From Acidimicrobiaceae bacterium (GTDB lineage Bacteria; Actinomycetota; Acidimicrobiia; Acidimicrobiales; Poriferisodalaceae), in contig PAPO01000004.1 of assembly GCA_002708935.1 (NCBI GenBank), positions 90,384 to 123,737 on the forward strand: a stretch of DNA of 33,354 nt. The letters run 5' to 3'. Position numbers and translations under genes: made by a program. How positions within the stretch are numbered: position 1 is the first letter of the stretch; each line of letters starts with the position of its first letter. Positions 15,870 to 24,182 of this stretch are shown here, in pieces. The notes beneath the pieces were generated by a model that worked only from the letters and a program-made list of their open reading frames with translations, did no database searches and was not told where the DNA came from.

Positions 15870-18251
15870 TCAGGTGAAAATGCCCGTTGCTATGAGTTCT
15901 GCCGCTTCGTCTGGGTCACGACCGAGGATATCTGTGAGTACTTCGTACAGATGTTCCCCTGCCGGTGGCGCAGCCCAGCGAGCCATTCCTGGGGTTCGCG
16001 ACAGGTGTATTGCTGAGTCCTCTACCCATACTTGTCCGTGGTGTGGGTGGCTTACTTCGCTAAAGGCCTTCCGGGATCGCAGCTGCGGGTCGACAGCAAC
16101 TTCAGGTGCATAAAGAACTCTGTGGGCCGGAACTTGGAGCTGCTGCAGTTGTGTTTCGACTTCGATTCCATCTTGTTCACTGGTCCAGCCAGATATCAAG
16201 GAATCAATTTCTTGGTGTTGCTTTCTACGTTCCTCGGAGGTCAACGAAGCCAAATGTTCTGCTCCGATGACCTGACTTAGGGCCTCCCATTGGGTTTGAG
16301 TTTCGCAGGCAACTGCAATCCACCGATCATCCCCGAGCACAGGGTACGCCCCGTGGGGACAGAAATTGGCATCACTATTTCCGATTCTGTTGCCTTCCAC
16401 TCCATTGATTTCGTCAGCTAGGAATGCAGGGCTTAACAGCTGCGCCGCGGCTTCCATCTGTGAGTAATCGATGTGTTGCCCGTGACCTGAACGTTCACGT
16501 TCATCAAGTGCAGCTAGCACGAGGGCGAGTGTCAAACGAGGCGAAATGTAGTCGGAGTAAGCACCGAAAGGTCCACACGGTTGTCTGTCAGGCCAACCGC
16601 CGAACGGGAAGAAACCGGCGACAGCTGCCCCTATATTCCCAAAGCCGGAAATCTCTCGTATGGGACCGGTCTGACCCATCAGTGAGGTCGACACCATGAT
16701 CAGTTTGGGGTTGACTGTTCTTAGATGCTCATAACCGAGACCCATACGACCGATAACTCCTACCGAGTATGACTCGATGAGGACGTCGGCCCACTCGACT
16801 AGTTCTTCCATTATTTCGATTGATCGCGGATCTCGAAGATCAATCGCCAAAGAACGCTTTGATGCGTTGATACTCAGGTAGCTAAGCGAATTATCTGCAC
16901 CGGCTTCGTTGTCTACGAAGGGGCCAGCTCCCCGCATGATGCAGGGTTTTAATTCTGATTCGATTCGCAGAACATCAGCCCCAAAATCACCCATGATGCG
17001 CGACGCGTAAGGACCTGCAATAGCCCATGTCATATCTAGGACTTTTATTCCCTTCATTGGGTCAACGCCACTGGTGGAGTTCGGTCCAGCCGGAACCGCT
17101 GGTTGTTGCCTCGCGACCAAGTTGTGTTGATCCAGTTTGGGTGGAGCAGTTTCTGTGACCAGCGTCGTGTCAGAAAGTCGTGCTATTGGCCCCGCAAATC
17201 GAACGCCATCAATAGAACGCCAAAAGTCTCTTTCGGCTGCATGTTCCATATCTAAGAGTTCACGGGTCGTCGTTATAGGACCAAGTAAGAGATTGCGTTC
17301 CAACGCTCCAGATAAGAGTTCGGCTTTGGTTTTCGTTTTAGTGAACTCGTTGATTACCTCGGCACCTCGATTCAAAATACCTGGTGCCGCAGGATCGGAG
17401 AGAAGTTGTGTGCCGAACCCGATCCAATCGACGTCACGAAATTCGTCCGGACACATTCCTTCCTCATCCATCCATTCGAACAGTCGAGTGTTGTAGGGAC
17501 CAACTGTAGGGCCGACCAAGAAGACAATCGACAGGTAACCGTCGGCTGCCTCGTACACCAACTTCAGGGTGATTGGTCCGATTTCCGCGCCGCCGGAAAG
17601 TCGTCGTGTACTTGGTGCCCCTACAAATGGGTAGAGCATTTGGTATTGCGACGCGATCAAATAACTGTGTTGGGCTGCAACGTCAACATGTTGCCCTTGG
17701 CCCGAAGATTCGCGTTCTCTCAACGCCAACAAAATTCCGCACAGAGCATCGGAAGCTGCGAAATGCCAGGTTTGTGGCAGCGACAATCGAACCGGGGGTC
17801 TATCTCGGTCACCTGTGATCCCCATTGTCCCACTAGCAGCAGTATTGACGATGTCGCTTGCTGCCCAATCCGATTTAGGACCCGTCCCACCAAAACCTGA
17901 GATAAACGCAGTTACGAGATGTGGGTATTGTCGACTCAACGAAGCTAGATCTGCGTTGCTGCCATCTGATGCGACGACGGCATCAGCTGTCGCCGCTAAG
18001 TCTTCAAGGCGTTCAAGGTCTTCACTGTCGTCAAGATCCAACACCAGCGACTGCTTCGCTCGGTTGTATGCCCAATGAGTTAGAGACTTCTCTGGGTCTC
18101 GCACGTCTCCGGCAAAGGGCCCCTGATATCTGGACCGTTGACCCCCGGGCGGTTCAATCGCTATAACTTGAGCACCTAATTGCGCCAAGATCATTCCGCA
18201 GAAGTGGCCCCGGTCGTCAGTTAGGTCAAGAATTCGAAAGCGATCTAGCAC
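15870..18251 (-). CDS. tandem class III (CaiB/BaiF) CoA-transferase, two fused domains
   Basis: A protein of about 793 residues made of two family III CoA-transferase domains, each about 370-400 residues. Each half begins with the family signature: RILDLTDDRGHFCGMILAQLGAQVIAIEPPGG in the N half and IKVLDMTWAIAGPYASRIMGDFGADVLRIES in the C half. Where the family has the catalytic acid, the N half reads GQGQHVDVAAQHSYL (His) and the C half GHGQHIDYSQMEAA (Glu), so only the C half looks competent. I place the start at GTG 18251 rather than TTG 18275, because family similarity begins there. DddD, the DMSP-acting enzyme, has the same double architecture, but no other ddd gene is seen. Confidence 0.85.
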   Translation of the reverse strand: MLDRFRILDLTDDRGHFCGMILAQLGAQVIAIEPPGGQRSRYQGPFAGDVRDPEKSLTHWAYNRAKQSLVLDLDDSEDLERLEDLAATADAVVASDGSNADLASLSRQYPHLVTAFISGFGGTGPKSDWAASDIVNTAASGTMGITGDRDRPPVRLSLPQTWHFAASDALCGILLALRERESSGQGQHVDVAAQHSYLIASQYQMLYPFVGAPSTRRLSGGAEIGPITLKLVYEAADGYLSIVFLVGPTVGPYNTRLFEWMDEEGMCPDEFRDVDWIGFGTQLLSDPAAPGILNRGAEVINEFTKTKTKAELLSGALERNLLLGPITTTRELLDMEHAAERDFWRSIDGVRFAGPIARLSDTTLVTETAPPKLDQHNLVARQQPAVPAGPNSTSGVDPMKGIKVLDMTWAIAGPYASRIMGDFGADVLRIESELKPCIMRGAGPFVDNEAGADNSLSYLSINASKRSLAIDLRDPRSIEIMEELVEWADVLIESYSVGVIGRMGLGYEHLRTVNPKLIMVSTSLMGQTGPIREISGFGNIGAAVAGFFPFGGWPDRQPCGPFGAYSDYISPRLTLALVLAALDERERSGHGQHIDYSQMEAAAQLLSPAFLADEINGVEGNRIGNSDANFCPHGAYPVLGDDRWIAVACETQTQWEALSQVIGAEHLASLTSEERRKQHQEIDSLISGWTSEQDGIEVETQLQQLQVPAHRVLYAPEVAVDPQLRSRKAFSEVSHPHHGQVWVEDSAIHLSRTPGMARWAAPPAGEHLYEVLTDILGRDPDEAAELIATGIFT

Positions 18252-18331
18252 CCCTATGCCCCCTGCTGATTGCAAAAAGTTTCAACTCAATTCTATTTGC
18301 GTAACAGAAACGCTACCTAAGTCCGTTAAAT

Positions 18332-18781
18332 CTAAGCCAGCGGCAATGAATAGGTCCCCTGCGCAACGGAAACTTTTTTCTCTTCCTCATTGTCACACCA
18401 CAGCGACACTGACCCAACGACACTCCGCCTGCTCTTCGAGTCCAGTTCGGCTCGGGCAAAAAGCTTTTCGCCAACAGCGGGCCGCAGGTATCTGATCGAA
18501 AGCTCGCTCGTTACTGTCATCTCTTCCAACTGGCCTGTAGCGCTCAAGGCCAAGAACCAAAGGGCGCCATCAGCTAGTCGGAACTGGTCCGGTCCCGAGA
18601 TGTAGCCGCCCGGACGTCGAGCTACCTCTGTTAGGTCGTATTCGGCAATCGCGAACTTGTCTCCGATATCGACGCAACGGCTACCTAACTGCGGGTAGCA
18701 ACCGTCGACAAAGGCGTTAATGGTGTCAGTGGTTATATCTCCAGGCATCTCATGACTGTAGACCAGCAGTGATTCAGACAT
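18332..18781 (-). CDS. hotdog-fold thioesterase-like protein
   Basis: A 149-residue hotdog protein of the PaaI/4HBT type. A central helix with the Asp/Gly-containing segment YISGPDQFRLADGALWFLALSATG is followed by strands TVTSELSIRYLRPAVGEKLFARAELDSKSRRSVVGSVSLWC, the common pattern of acyl-CoA thioesterases. It likely hydrolyses a thioester or acts as a partner of the downstream CoA-transferase, whose start is 80 bases away on the same strand. It starts at ATG 18781 in a divergent gap shared with a membrane protein gene. Confidence 0.8.
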   Translation of the reverse strand: MSESLLVYSHEMPGDITTDTINAFVDGCYPQLGSRCVDIGDKFAIAEYDLTEVARRPGGYISGPDQFRLADGALWFLALSATGQLEEMTVTSELSIRYLRPAVGEKLFARAELDSKSRRSVVGSVSLWCDNEEEKKVSVAQGTYSLPLA

Positions 18782-18873
18782 TCGGAAGTCCAGCGACGCT
18801 TCAATTCACTTTCTAAACCTCATCTATCCCGTATCATCACTGGATACCTGGCTTCCTAATTAGAGGAATAGAT

Positions 18874-19302
18874 ATGGATTTTCAAAACCTTGATCGCCGC
18901 TTTCAATTGATGCTGCCCAGCGGTCCAATTCTCTTTCTGTTCTTGATTTTCGCTCCATGGCACCAATTCGGGAGCGGATCGTGGGGCTTATCTCAATCGG
19001 CGATTCAAGCACCAAATGCTCTGTTGGGGATTGTCGCCCTCCTTGCGGTAGCTATATCTCTCCTCATCTCATTCGCTCAAGTACTCGGTACCGACAAACT
19101 TCCCGAAAGCCCTCAAGGCAAAAGTTGGGAAGAGGTGCTTTTCCTCATAAATGCGGTCATGTCGGCCGCTCTGCTGTTGAAATTGATCCTGGAAACTTCG
19201 TTCTTGGCCTGGGGGGCCTGGGCTTGCATCATCGCCGGCGCTATCCACTTTTATGGATCATATGTAGGTCGACAAAGCGGTTCTACCAGTCCAAATCCAT
19301 AA
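18874..19302 (+). CDS. small integral membrane protein, function unknown
   Basis: A 142-residue protein with about four hydrophobic segments: LPSGPILFLFLIFAPW, ALLGIVALLAVAISLLISFAQVL, VLFLINAVMSAALLLKLIL and LAWGAWACIIAGAIHFYGSYV. It resembles small actinobacterial membrane proteins of unknown function that sit near SHOCT-containing genes. An AGAGGAAT ribosome-binding site sits about five bases before the ATG. Its last 20 bases overlap the end of the convergent SHOCT-domain gene. No function is assigned. Confidence 0.75.
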   Translation: MDFQNLDRRFQLMLPSGPILFLFLIFAPWHQFGSGSWGLSQSAIQAPNALLGIVALLAVAISLLISFAQVLGTDKLPESPQGKSWEEVLFLINAVMSAALLLKLILETSFLAWGAWACIIAGAIHFYGSYVGRQSGSTSPNP

Positions 19303-19993
19303 GTTCATCGAGGTCGACACCGGGCAATTCGGCCGCACAATCGAACAGGTTCCCTATCACTGGAAACAGCATCCGGGCTGCGGAGTCCTCATCAAGCTCA
19401 TCTGCTGGTAGAGACAGCAGTTGAATCAATTCCATCTCGGAGAGATCTTCTAATGCACATTCCAACACTGCCACATCGATCTCAGCTCCTTCGGCCATAC
19501 CGATTGCCGCAAGTTCTTTAAGGTCGACACAGTCGCTCATTGATTCAAGGAACGGTGTCGTCAATTCGGGTGGCAGTTCATCTGAGGTGAGCCAAGCCAC
19601 ACCCGTGGCGTTCAGAGCATCCATGCCCACTCGATCAACAAGGCTTCCACCGACACAGCGGGCATCTGAGGACCCAAATCCGACTTCGCCTAGTCCACCA
19701 AAATCAGTTGCGACTCCAGTTGAAACAAATCGATCGATAAATACTTGTTCTTCCGAGGGTCTGTCCTCTGATGAACCAGACATAGCTTTGTAGATACCGA
19801 ATACCGCTCCACAAACCAGCAGCGTCACTACCACTGTGAGTCCTACCAGTTGCTTGCGCTCTTCACTACTTGGCTGTTCGGTCTTTGCCGGGGTCAACAA
19901 CTGCTGTTTTAAGGTGTTGAACTCTGTTTCGTCAATTTCGCCTGAGTCGCGTAACGCAATCAATCGTTCTAAGTCATTAATTTCCGAGGACAT
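19283..19993 (-). CDS. SHOCT-domain single-pass membrane protein with acidic outer domain
   Basis: A 236-residue protein. Residues 6-32 (INDLERLIALRDSGEIDETEFNTLKQQLL) are a clear SHOCT motif, usually found at the C-terminus of proteins but here at the N-terminus. A membrane helix follows (LVGLTVVVTLLVCGAVFGIY), then an acidic extracytoplasmic domain with four spaced cysteines (DARCVGG, MSDCVDLKE, VLECALED, LFDCAAEL) that could form two disulfides. Topology puts the SHOCT part in the cytoplasm. Function unknown; it may be a small oligomerising or sensor-like membrane protein. Convergent with the preceding membrane protein. Confidence 0.75.
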   Translation of the reverse strand: MSSEINDLERLIALRDSGEIDETEFNTLKQQLLTPAKTEQPSSEERKQLVGLTVVVTLLVCGAVFGIYKAMSGSSEDRPSEEQVFIDRFVSTGVATDFGGLGEVGFGSSDARCVGGSLVDRVGMDALNATGVAWLTSDELPPELTTPFLESMSDCVDLKELAAIGMAEGAEIDVAVLECALEDLSEMELIQLLSLPADELDEDSAARMLFPVIGNLFDCAAELPGVDLDELMDLDW

Positions 19994-20208
19994 CTAGCTT
20001 CAGACTCCTAAATAATTGTCGATGGTGACCAGATCTAATTAGACCACCTATCACAAGCATTTTGTGGGTGCTAAGTCTTTTCTATTTCGCGCTGATTCAG
20101 CTTCAAATCAAATCATCTCTCCTAAAGGCTGCTTTGGCACCAAATGAAAGGCCTGGTAGAACCAAGACGTTAAGTTCAATGTCAATCAGATCTTACGAAG
20201 GTGAAATG

Positions 20209-20496
20209 ATGAAATTTATTCAGGTAGTGGAGCAATCTGGAGACATGGAAGAAGCCCGGACCGAAATTGAGGGCTATTTCGAAAGTGCCGGCGAGGACAC
20301 CAAGGTTAAGAAACTCATCCTGTGTGCTGATCGCGATGCTCCCGACAAGATTGTGAGCATTGTGGAGTTTGAATCGTGGGATTCAGCGACAGACAACAAC
20401 GAACTAGACGCGACTCAAGAAGGTGCCGCTGAGGCACAAGCCACGACTGATGTCACTTACAGAAATCTTGACGTGCATCACGAGTGGACTCGTTGA
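20209..20496 (+). CDS. small ferredoxin-like-fold (ABM-type) protein
   Basis: A 95-residue protein beginning MKFIQVVEQSGDMEEARTEIEGYFE, of the alpha+beta dimeric barrel kind. I use the ATG at 20209 rather than the track's upstream start, since a GAAGG sequence lies about seven bases before it and the upstream part is hydrophobic and unlike the rest. The second half (ILCADRDAPDKIVSIVEFESWDSATDNNEL) completes the fold, and there is a conserved-looking terminal TYRNLDVHHEW. Such proteins can be monooxygenases, decarboxylases or small regulators. Function unassigned. Confidence 0.7.
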   Translation: MKFIQVVEQSGDMEEARTEIEGYFESAGEDTKVKKLILCADRDAPDKIVSIVEFESWDSATDNNELDATQEGAAEAQATTDVTYRNLDVHHEWTR

Positions 20497-20582
20497 GACC
20501 AGCAGCGATCAGCGACCTCTCATTGCTGACACAGCAAGTCAGAGACAAGGTCGGAATAATTTGAGCAGGCTAGGGTTTGTTC

Positions 20583-20915
20583 ATGGGTGAGCTAGAACTG
20601 TACGAACGTCGGACCTACGACGTAAACGTCGGCCAAATGAGTAAGGTCCTTGAGTTGTACTCCAACGAGGGGTGGCCCGCCCTCGAAGCTGGAGGTCACT
20701 CTGATTTCTTAGTTGGCTACTTCGTCTCGGACACCGGTCCACTCCACCAACTCATTCATCTGTGGCGCTTCAGTAGCGACACCGAACGGCGCACGTTTTG
20801 GAACAATTTGTTTAACGACGACGACTTTATGGCTTTCGCCGCTCAGCTCCGGCCTTTGCTGCAAAGACAAGAAATACAACTCATGCAGTCGGCTCCCTGG
20901 GGCCCGAGACCCTGA
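20583..20915 (+). CDS. NIPSNAP-family protein
   Basis: A 110-residue NIPSNAP-type protein with the signature YERRTYDVNVGQMSKVLELYSNEGWPAL at the N-terminus and LIHLWRFSSDTERRTFWNNLFNDDDFMAF in the second half. The family adopts a dimeric ferredoxin-like fold and its biochemical role is poorly known, often a small-molecule-binding or degradation accessory. The start is set at ATG 20583 preceded by an AGGCTAGGG stretch. It lies 30 bases upstream of the YibE/F gene and may be cotranscribed with it. Confidence 0.8.
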   Translation: MGELELYERRTYDVNVGQMSKVLELYSNEGWPALEAGGHSDFLVGYFVSDTGPLHQLIHLWRFSSDTERRTFWNNLFNDDDFMAFAAQLRPLLQRQEIQLMQSAPWGPRP

Positions 20916-20945
20916 ACAGGGAGACGCTCCAACTTGGAAGGTTGA

Positions 20946-22166
20946 ATGAGTCAAAACGAATTTGAATCACACAGTGCTCCTCACACTCACTCGTCATCTC
21001 CCCCTCCGGAATTAGACAGTGTGAGGAAGTCGCTGGTCTTTCGTTTCATCGCCACATCGCTGGTCATGGCAGCGGTCGCCACCCTTATCGGCATTTTCGC
21101 TCTATGGCCCAACAACGAAAGATCTGAAGAAATACAAAGGAATGCCGAAGACATCGCCTTAACTTCCGATTTGCTTAAAGCAACAGTTCATGAAGCTAGT
21201 GAATCCATATGTGGCTATTCAATTTCTTCTGAAGTTGAGATTTGCCGCAACGTAACCGTTGTTGTGCGCGAGGGTCCCGAAAGCGGTTCATTAGTCGTTC
21301 TACCTGAAGTGAACACCTCATTTGACCCGACCTTTCCGCAATTAGCGGCCGGCGACAACGTGATTTTGGGCTTCGACCCCGTTACAAACTCCTACTACTA
21401 CCAAGATCGAGATCGGATGACCTCTCTTTGGTGGCTAATCCTGCTATTCGCGGTCACGGTTATTTGTTTAGCCAGGGTTCGTGGTCTGCTGGCACTGTTC
21501 GCCATGGGCGGAACCGTACTAATGCTGATCAAATTTATTGCGCCGTCAGTTCTTGACGGAAACGACCCTGTCTTGGTCTGCGTTGTAGCTGCAGCAGCGA
21601 TTGCCTACTTCAGTTTGTATTTCACTCACGGCTTTAGTCTTATGACAACGGTTGCGCTCGCCGGAACTCTGATCGCTTTGGGGTTGACACTGGGTATTTC
21701 GTGGATCTTTTTTGAGTTAGCAAAATTCTCTGGCTATTCAAGTGAAGAAGCCTTCGTTTTGCCGTTCTTGGCCGAAAATCTCGATGTGAGAGGCCTCCTT
21801 TTGGGGGGCACCATCATTGCCGCGTTGGGTGCACTTGATGATGTGACAGTCACTCAAGCGGCCACGGTGCTTGAACTCAGCGCTCGCAACAAAGCACTGT
21901 CGACGAGGCAATTGATGATGTCTGGGCTACGCGTCGGGAGAGAACACATCGCATCAACAGTCAACACTCTCTTATTGGCGTATGCGGGCTCAAGCATCCC
22001 TCTACTTCTACTGTTCGCTGTCTCCGAACAGTCTCTTGGAGATGTTGCGAACTCCGAATTGATTGCTATTGAGGTAGTCAGGACCTTGTGCGGGTCAATC
22101 GGGCTTGTCGCGGCTCTACCTATCACGACTTATCTGGCAGCTTTATTGATGCGCTCGGACAAGTAG
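20946..22166 (+). CDS. YibE/F-like multipass membrane protein
   Basis: A 406-residue YibE/F-family membrane protein. An N-terminal hydrophobic helix (FIATSLVMAAVATLIGIFALW) precedes a soluble outer domain of about 130 residues (containing SICGYSISSEVEICRN and FPQLAAGDNVILGFDP). About seven further membrane segments follow, including the family core LLLGGTIIAALGALDDVTVTQAATVLELSARN. A GGAAGG ribosome-binding site lies just before the ATG. The family's role is unknown, with a transport-like function often suggested. In this window it follows the NIPSNAP gene closely. Confidence 0.85.
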   Translation: MSQNEFESHSAPHTHSSSPPPELDSVRKSLVFRFIATSLVMAAVATLIGIFALWPNNERSEEIQRNAEDIALTSDLLKATVHEASESICGYSISSEVEICRNVTVVVREGPESGSLVVLPEVNTSFDPTFPQLAAGDNVILGFDPVTNSYYYQDRDRMTSLWWLILLFAVTVICLARVRGLLALFAMGGTVLMLIKFIAPSVLDGNDPVLVCVVAAAAIAYFSLYFTHGFSLMTTVALAGTLIALGLTLGISWIFFELAKFSGYSSEEAFVLPFLAENLDVRGLLLGGTIIAALGALDDVTVTQAATVLELSARNKALSTRQLMMSGLRVGREHIASTVNTLLLAYAGSSIPLLLLFAVSEQSLGDVANSELIAIEVVRTLCGSIGLVAALPITTYLAALLMRSDK

Positions 22167-22271
22167 TAACGATTCAGCATCAACCGATGAAAGCTTCGGC
22201 CTATGTGGATTGTGTCCTACCCGTTTTTCGAGCCTTGTAGCGTTCATAACTTCGAAAGTCCCATTTTCTTA

Positions 22272-22300
22272 TTGGTGATCGCTGTAACGCTCTGTAGGGT
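22272..22300 (+). promoter_or_regulatory. possible promoter of the cold-shock gene
   Basis: TTGGTG (22272-22277) and TAGGGT (22295-22300) are separated by 17 bases, which fits a housekeeping -35/-10 arrangement. A start site would fall at about 22307, the first base of the palindrome described next. Confidence 0.35.
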
Positions 22301-22306
22301 CAAGGG

Positions 22307-22325
22307 GTACAGAATTATTCTGTAC
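22307..22325. promoter_or_regulatory. perfect 9-bp inverted repeat in the cold-shock gene leader
   Basis: GTACAGAAT-T-ATTCTGTAC is a perfect palindrome with a one-base centre, 28 bases before the cold-shock ATG. It may be an operator for a dimeric repressor, or a leader structure acting on the mRNA. Symmetry this exact is unlikely by chance in so short a gap. Confidence 0.45.
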
Positions 22326-22353
22326 TCGTGTAGAAAGAAATTGAGGGCAATCA

Positions 22354-22554
22354 ATGCCGCAAGGAACAGTGAAGTTCTTCAACGCTCAGAAGGGCTTCGG
22401 ATTTATATCTCGTGAAGACGGAGCAGACGTTTTCGTCCACTACTCAAACATCGAAGGGTCGGGATACCGATCTTTGGAGGAAGGCCAAACGGTCGAATTT
22501 GAGATTGGTGAAGGCCGCAAGGGCGACGAAGCCCAGAATGTGCGCGCCGTTTAG
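22354..22554 (+). CDS. cold-shock protein (CspA family)
   Basis: A 66-residue cold-shock domain protein. The two RNA-binding motifs are KGFGFISRE (RNP1) and DVFVHYSNI (RNP2), and the protein ends in [10 protein letters not shown]. It binds single-stranded RNA and DNA as an RNA chaperone in the cytoplasm. GAGGG lies about seven bases before the ATG. It is monocistronic and followed by a strong hairpin terminator. Confidence 0.95.
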   Translation: MPQGTVKFFNAQKGFGFISREDGADVFVHYSNIEGSGYRSLEEGQTVEFEIGEGRKGDEAQNVRAV

Positions 22555-22585
22555 AGCTAGCAACACTAATTCTAGATAACCCTGC

Positions 22586-22622
22586 GGCCGCTCCATTCGT
22601 GGAGCGGCCTACGGGCGTTTTC
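22586..22622 (+). terminator. rho-independent terminator of the cold-shock gene
   Basis: GGCCGCTCC-ATTCGT-GGAGCGGCC forms a perfect nine-pair hairpin, followed a few bases later by GTTTTCT. It lies 32 bases after the cold-shock stop codon and may also serve the convergent gene on the minus strand. Confidence 0.75.
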
Positions 22623-22640
22623 TCTATCGTCGATAGGTCT

Positions 22641-22958
22641 TCAGTCGGCAATAGCGTCGTACATGACGACTGTGTCAGCCATCCGAAGTCCTGGGAACGC
22701 CGCTGCTACATCGGTCTGCAGTTGGACGAACCAATCGCTGGCCGAAACTTGGTCCCAAAAACGTCCGTAGTCTTCCATCGACTCAAAATCAGTAACGTAC
22801 AACGCCACTTCCATACCACCAGTTCCGGTGACAGGCCTCATGAGACGAGGGTTCTTCGCGCCCCAAGATTCGTGTTGGGGTTTCGCGGCTCGAGATCCCG
22901 CCTCAACCGCACGCATCGCTTCAGGAGTGCCTTCCCAACGAGTTGCAACAGATATCAC
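22641..22958 (-). CDS. small ferredoxin-like-fold protein (NIPSNAP/ABM-like)
   Basis: A 105-residue protein beginning MISVATRWEGTPEAMRAVEAGSRAAKP. GTG start with AAGGA about six bases upstream. The second half contains MEVALYVTDFESMEDYGRFWDQVSASDWF, similar in plan to NIPSNAP and ABM dimeric proteins. It is a single gene converging on the cold-shock gene. I cannot assign a specific function. Confidence 0.65.
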   Translation of the reverse strand: MISVATRWEGTPEAMRAVEAGSRAAKPQHESWGAKNPRLMRPVTGTGGMEVALYVTDFESMEDYGRFWDQVSASDWFVQLQTDVAAAFPGLRMADTVVMYDAIAD

Positions 22959-23084
22959 TTAAATTCCTTTCTCTTGATTCGCAACTAGTCAAACTGTTGG
23001 GACTCACCAAAGCAAGATGGCCGGCCTTTGGCGGGTGATACTTCGCTCCGTCAGTGCAAGCTGTTGGGAGGCTACGCTCGGTTC

Positions 23085-23330
23085 ATGAAGTTCGACCGAA
23101 GGTTCGCTGGGGGCGCTCAGCGTTATATCCGAGTGGGTCCTACGGGCAACAAGTACGAATGCGTCGTATTTCTTGACCATCAACTGGGATGCCCTCATCG
23201 CCATCTGGGCGACCCTGAAATAGAAGATTGTGGCTGCGGATCACTAGCAGAACTCAGAGAACGCGACACTCAACGCGGTGAAGGTTTCACTGATTTCCGT
23301 CATCTACTGCGTCGATTTCTCCGTCGGTAG
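23085..23330 (+). CDS. small cysteine/histidine-rich hypothetical protein
   Basis: An 81-residue product beginning MKFDRRFAGGAQRYIRVG. Cys and His residues cluster in LGCPHRHLGDPEIEDCGCG, which could bind a metal, and the C-terminus is basic (RHLLRRFLRR). A GGGAGG sequence lies upstream at a long spacing of about 13 bases, so the start is uncertain. The end overlaps the convergent nitroreductase gene by 44 bases. It is possible that only part of this ORF is real; a minus-strand alternative (23004-23204) looks less protein-like. Confidence 0.4.
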   Translation: MKFDRRFAGGAQRYIRVGPTGNKYECVVFLDHQLGCPHRHLGDPEIEDCGCGSLAELRERDTQRGEGFTDFRHLLRRFLRR

Positions 23331-24102
23331 GCATTTTCTCTACGTGCTGATCTCGAGCTTCTGCGTCTTTATAGATTGAGTGTCGGCGCTCTTTAGCAAG
23401 GTAGTGATCGATGTCCTCCTGGCTTCGTAAGTTCGCAGCTACTGCTTGGTTCCAATGGATCACTTCATCGATTGGCCGTCGCCAGCGGCTCTCCGCTTTT
23501 CGACGGGGCCACCCGATAGGAACAATGCCATAGGGAGTATGACTGGATGGGAAACCAAGCAGCGTTTGTAACGCCCGCGCTGTTTCGGGTTCACCTCCGC
23601 CCGAAAGCCATGCACTGGTCAGACCGACTGCTGTCGTGGCCAGCTGCAGGTTTTGAATAGCTGCCCCGACCGAGACGAGCAAGATGTTGGACCGGTTCTC
23701 CGCGTACTCAATTCGGTCGAGGTCGGAGTCAAGCGCCACTGGGTATGTGTCAGCCCATCGGGGGTCAACGAAGACCGCCATCAACGCAACCGAGTCATGG
23801 ACCCAGTGTTTCTTGTGGACATGTGGGAATCCCTTGCAGTGTTCGTTGAGTCGATCGGCTTGACTTGCCATCACAGACGCGACTTCTCGCACTCGCTGAG
23901 GGTCTTCGATCACACATATTTCCCACGGTTGCGAATTCGCTCCCGAAGGGGCCCAACGCCCGGCATCAGCAATTTTCTCTAGTGTCTCTCTAGGTACTCG
24001 CTGTCCTGGGTCGAAGCTTCTAACGCTTCTTCGTGAACTCGCAAGGCCGACAAAATCGTGCAGCTTTTTGTTATTGAGTCTCGCCTGCGAGAACAACTTC
24101 AT
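23287..24102 (-). CDS. nitroreductase-family flavoprotein
   Basis: A 271-residue FMN-dependent nitroreductase-like protein. The N-terminal FMN-phosphate motif SSRRSVRSFDPGQRV, the PSGANSQPWEICVIED segment and the C-terminal TPYGIVPIGWPRRKAE are characteristic. It reduces nitro groups, quinones or similar compounds with NAD(P)H; a BluB-like or dehalogenase role is also possible for this subfamily. The C-terminus extends beyond the flavin domain into a charged tail (HRKERRHSIYKDAEARDQ type). It is divergent from the gene at 24183. Confidence 0.88.
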   Translation of the reverse strand: MKLFSQARLNNKKLHDFVGLASSRRSVRSFDPGQRVPRETLEKIADAGRWAPSGANSQPWEICVIEDPQRVREVASVMASQADRLNEHCKGFPHVHKKHWVHDSVALMAVFVDPRWADTYPVALDSDLDRIEYAENRSNILLVSVGAAIQNLQLATTAVGLTSAWLSGGGEPETARALQTLLGFPSSHTPYGIVPIGWPRRKAESRWRRPIDEVIHWNQAVAANLRSQEDIDHYLAKERRHSIYKDAEARDQHVEKMPTDGEIDAVDDGNQ

Positions 24103-24182
24103 AAATCGACTTTAGAACAAAGCCGGACAGAACGAATTGAAGAGGACAATTGATCCGAAATTAGTAGTCTGCGCTTATCGAG

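Noticed and set aside
18831-18847. GTATC-ATCACTG-GATAC inverted repeat
   Set aside because: Arms of five bases with a seven-base spacer are expected by chance at this length, and the site was not strong enough to call an operator.
20034-20043. TCTAATTAGA palindrome upstream of the ABM-like gene
   Set aside because: A ten-base AT-rich palindrome is too short and too simple to support a site.
23004-23204. Minus-strand 66-aa ORF
   Set aside because: No ribosome-binding site and no family resemblance; overlaps a more plausible plus-strand frame.
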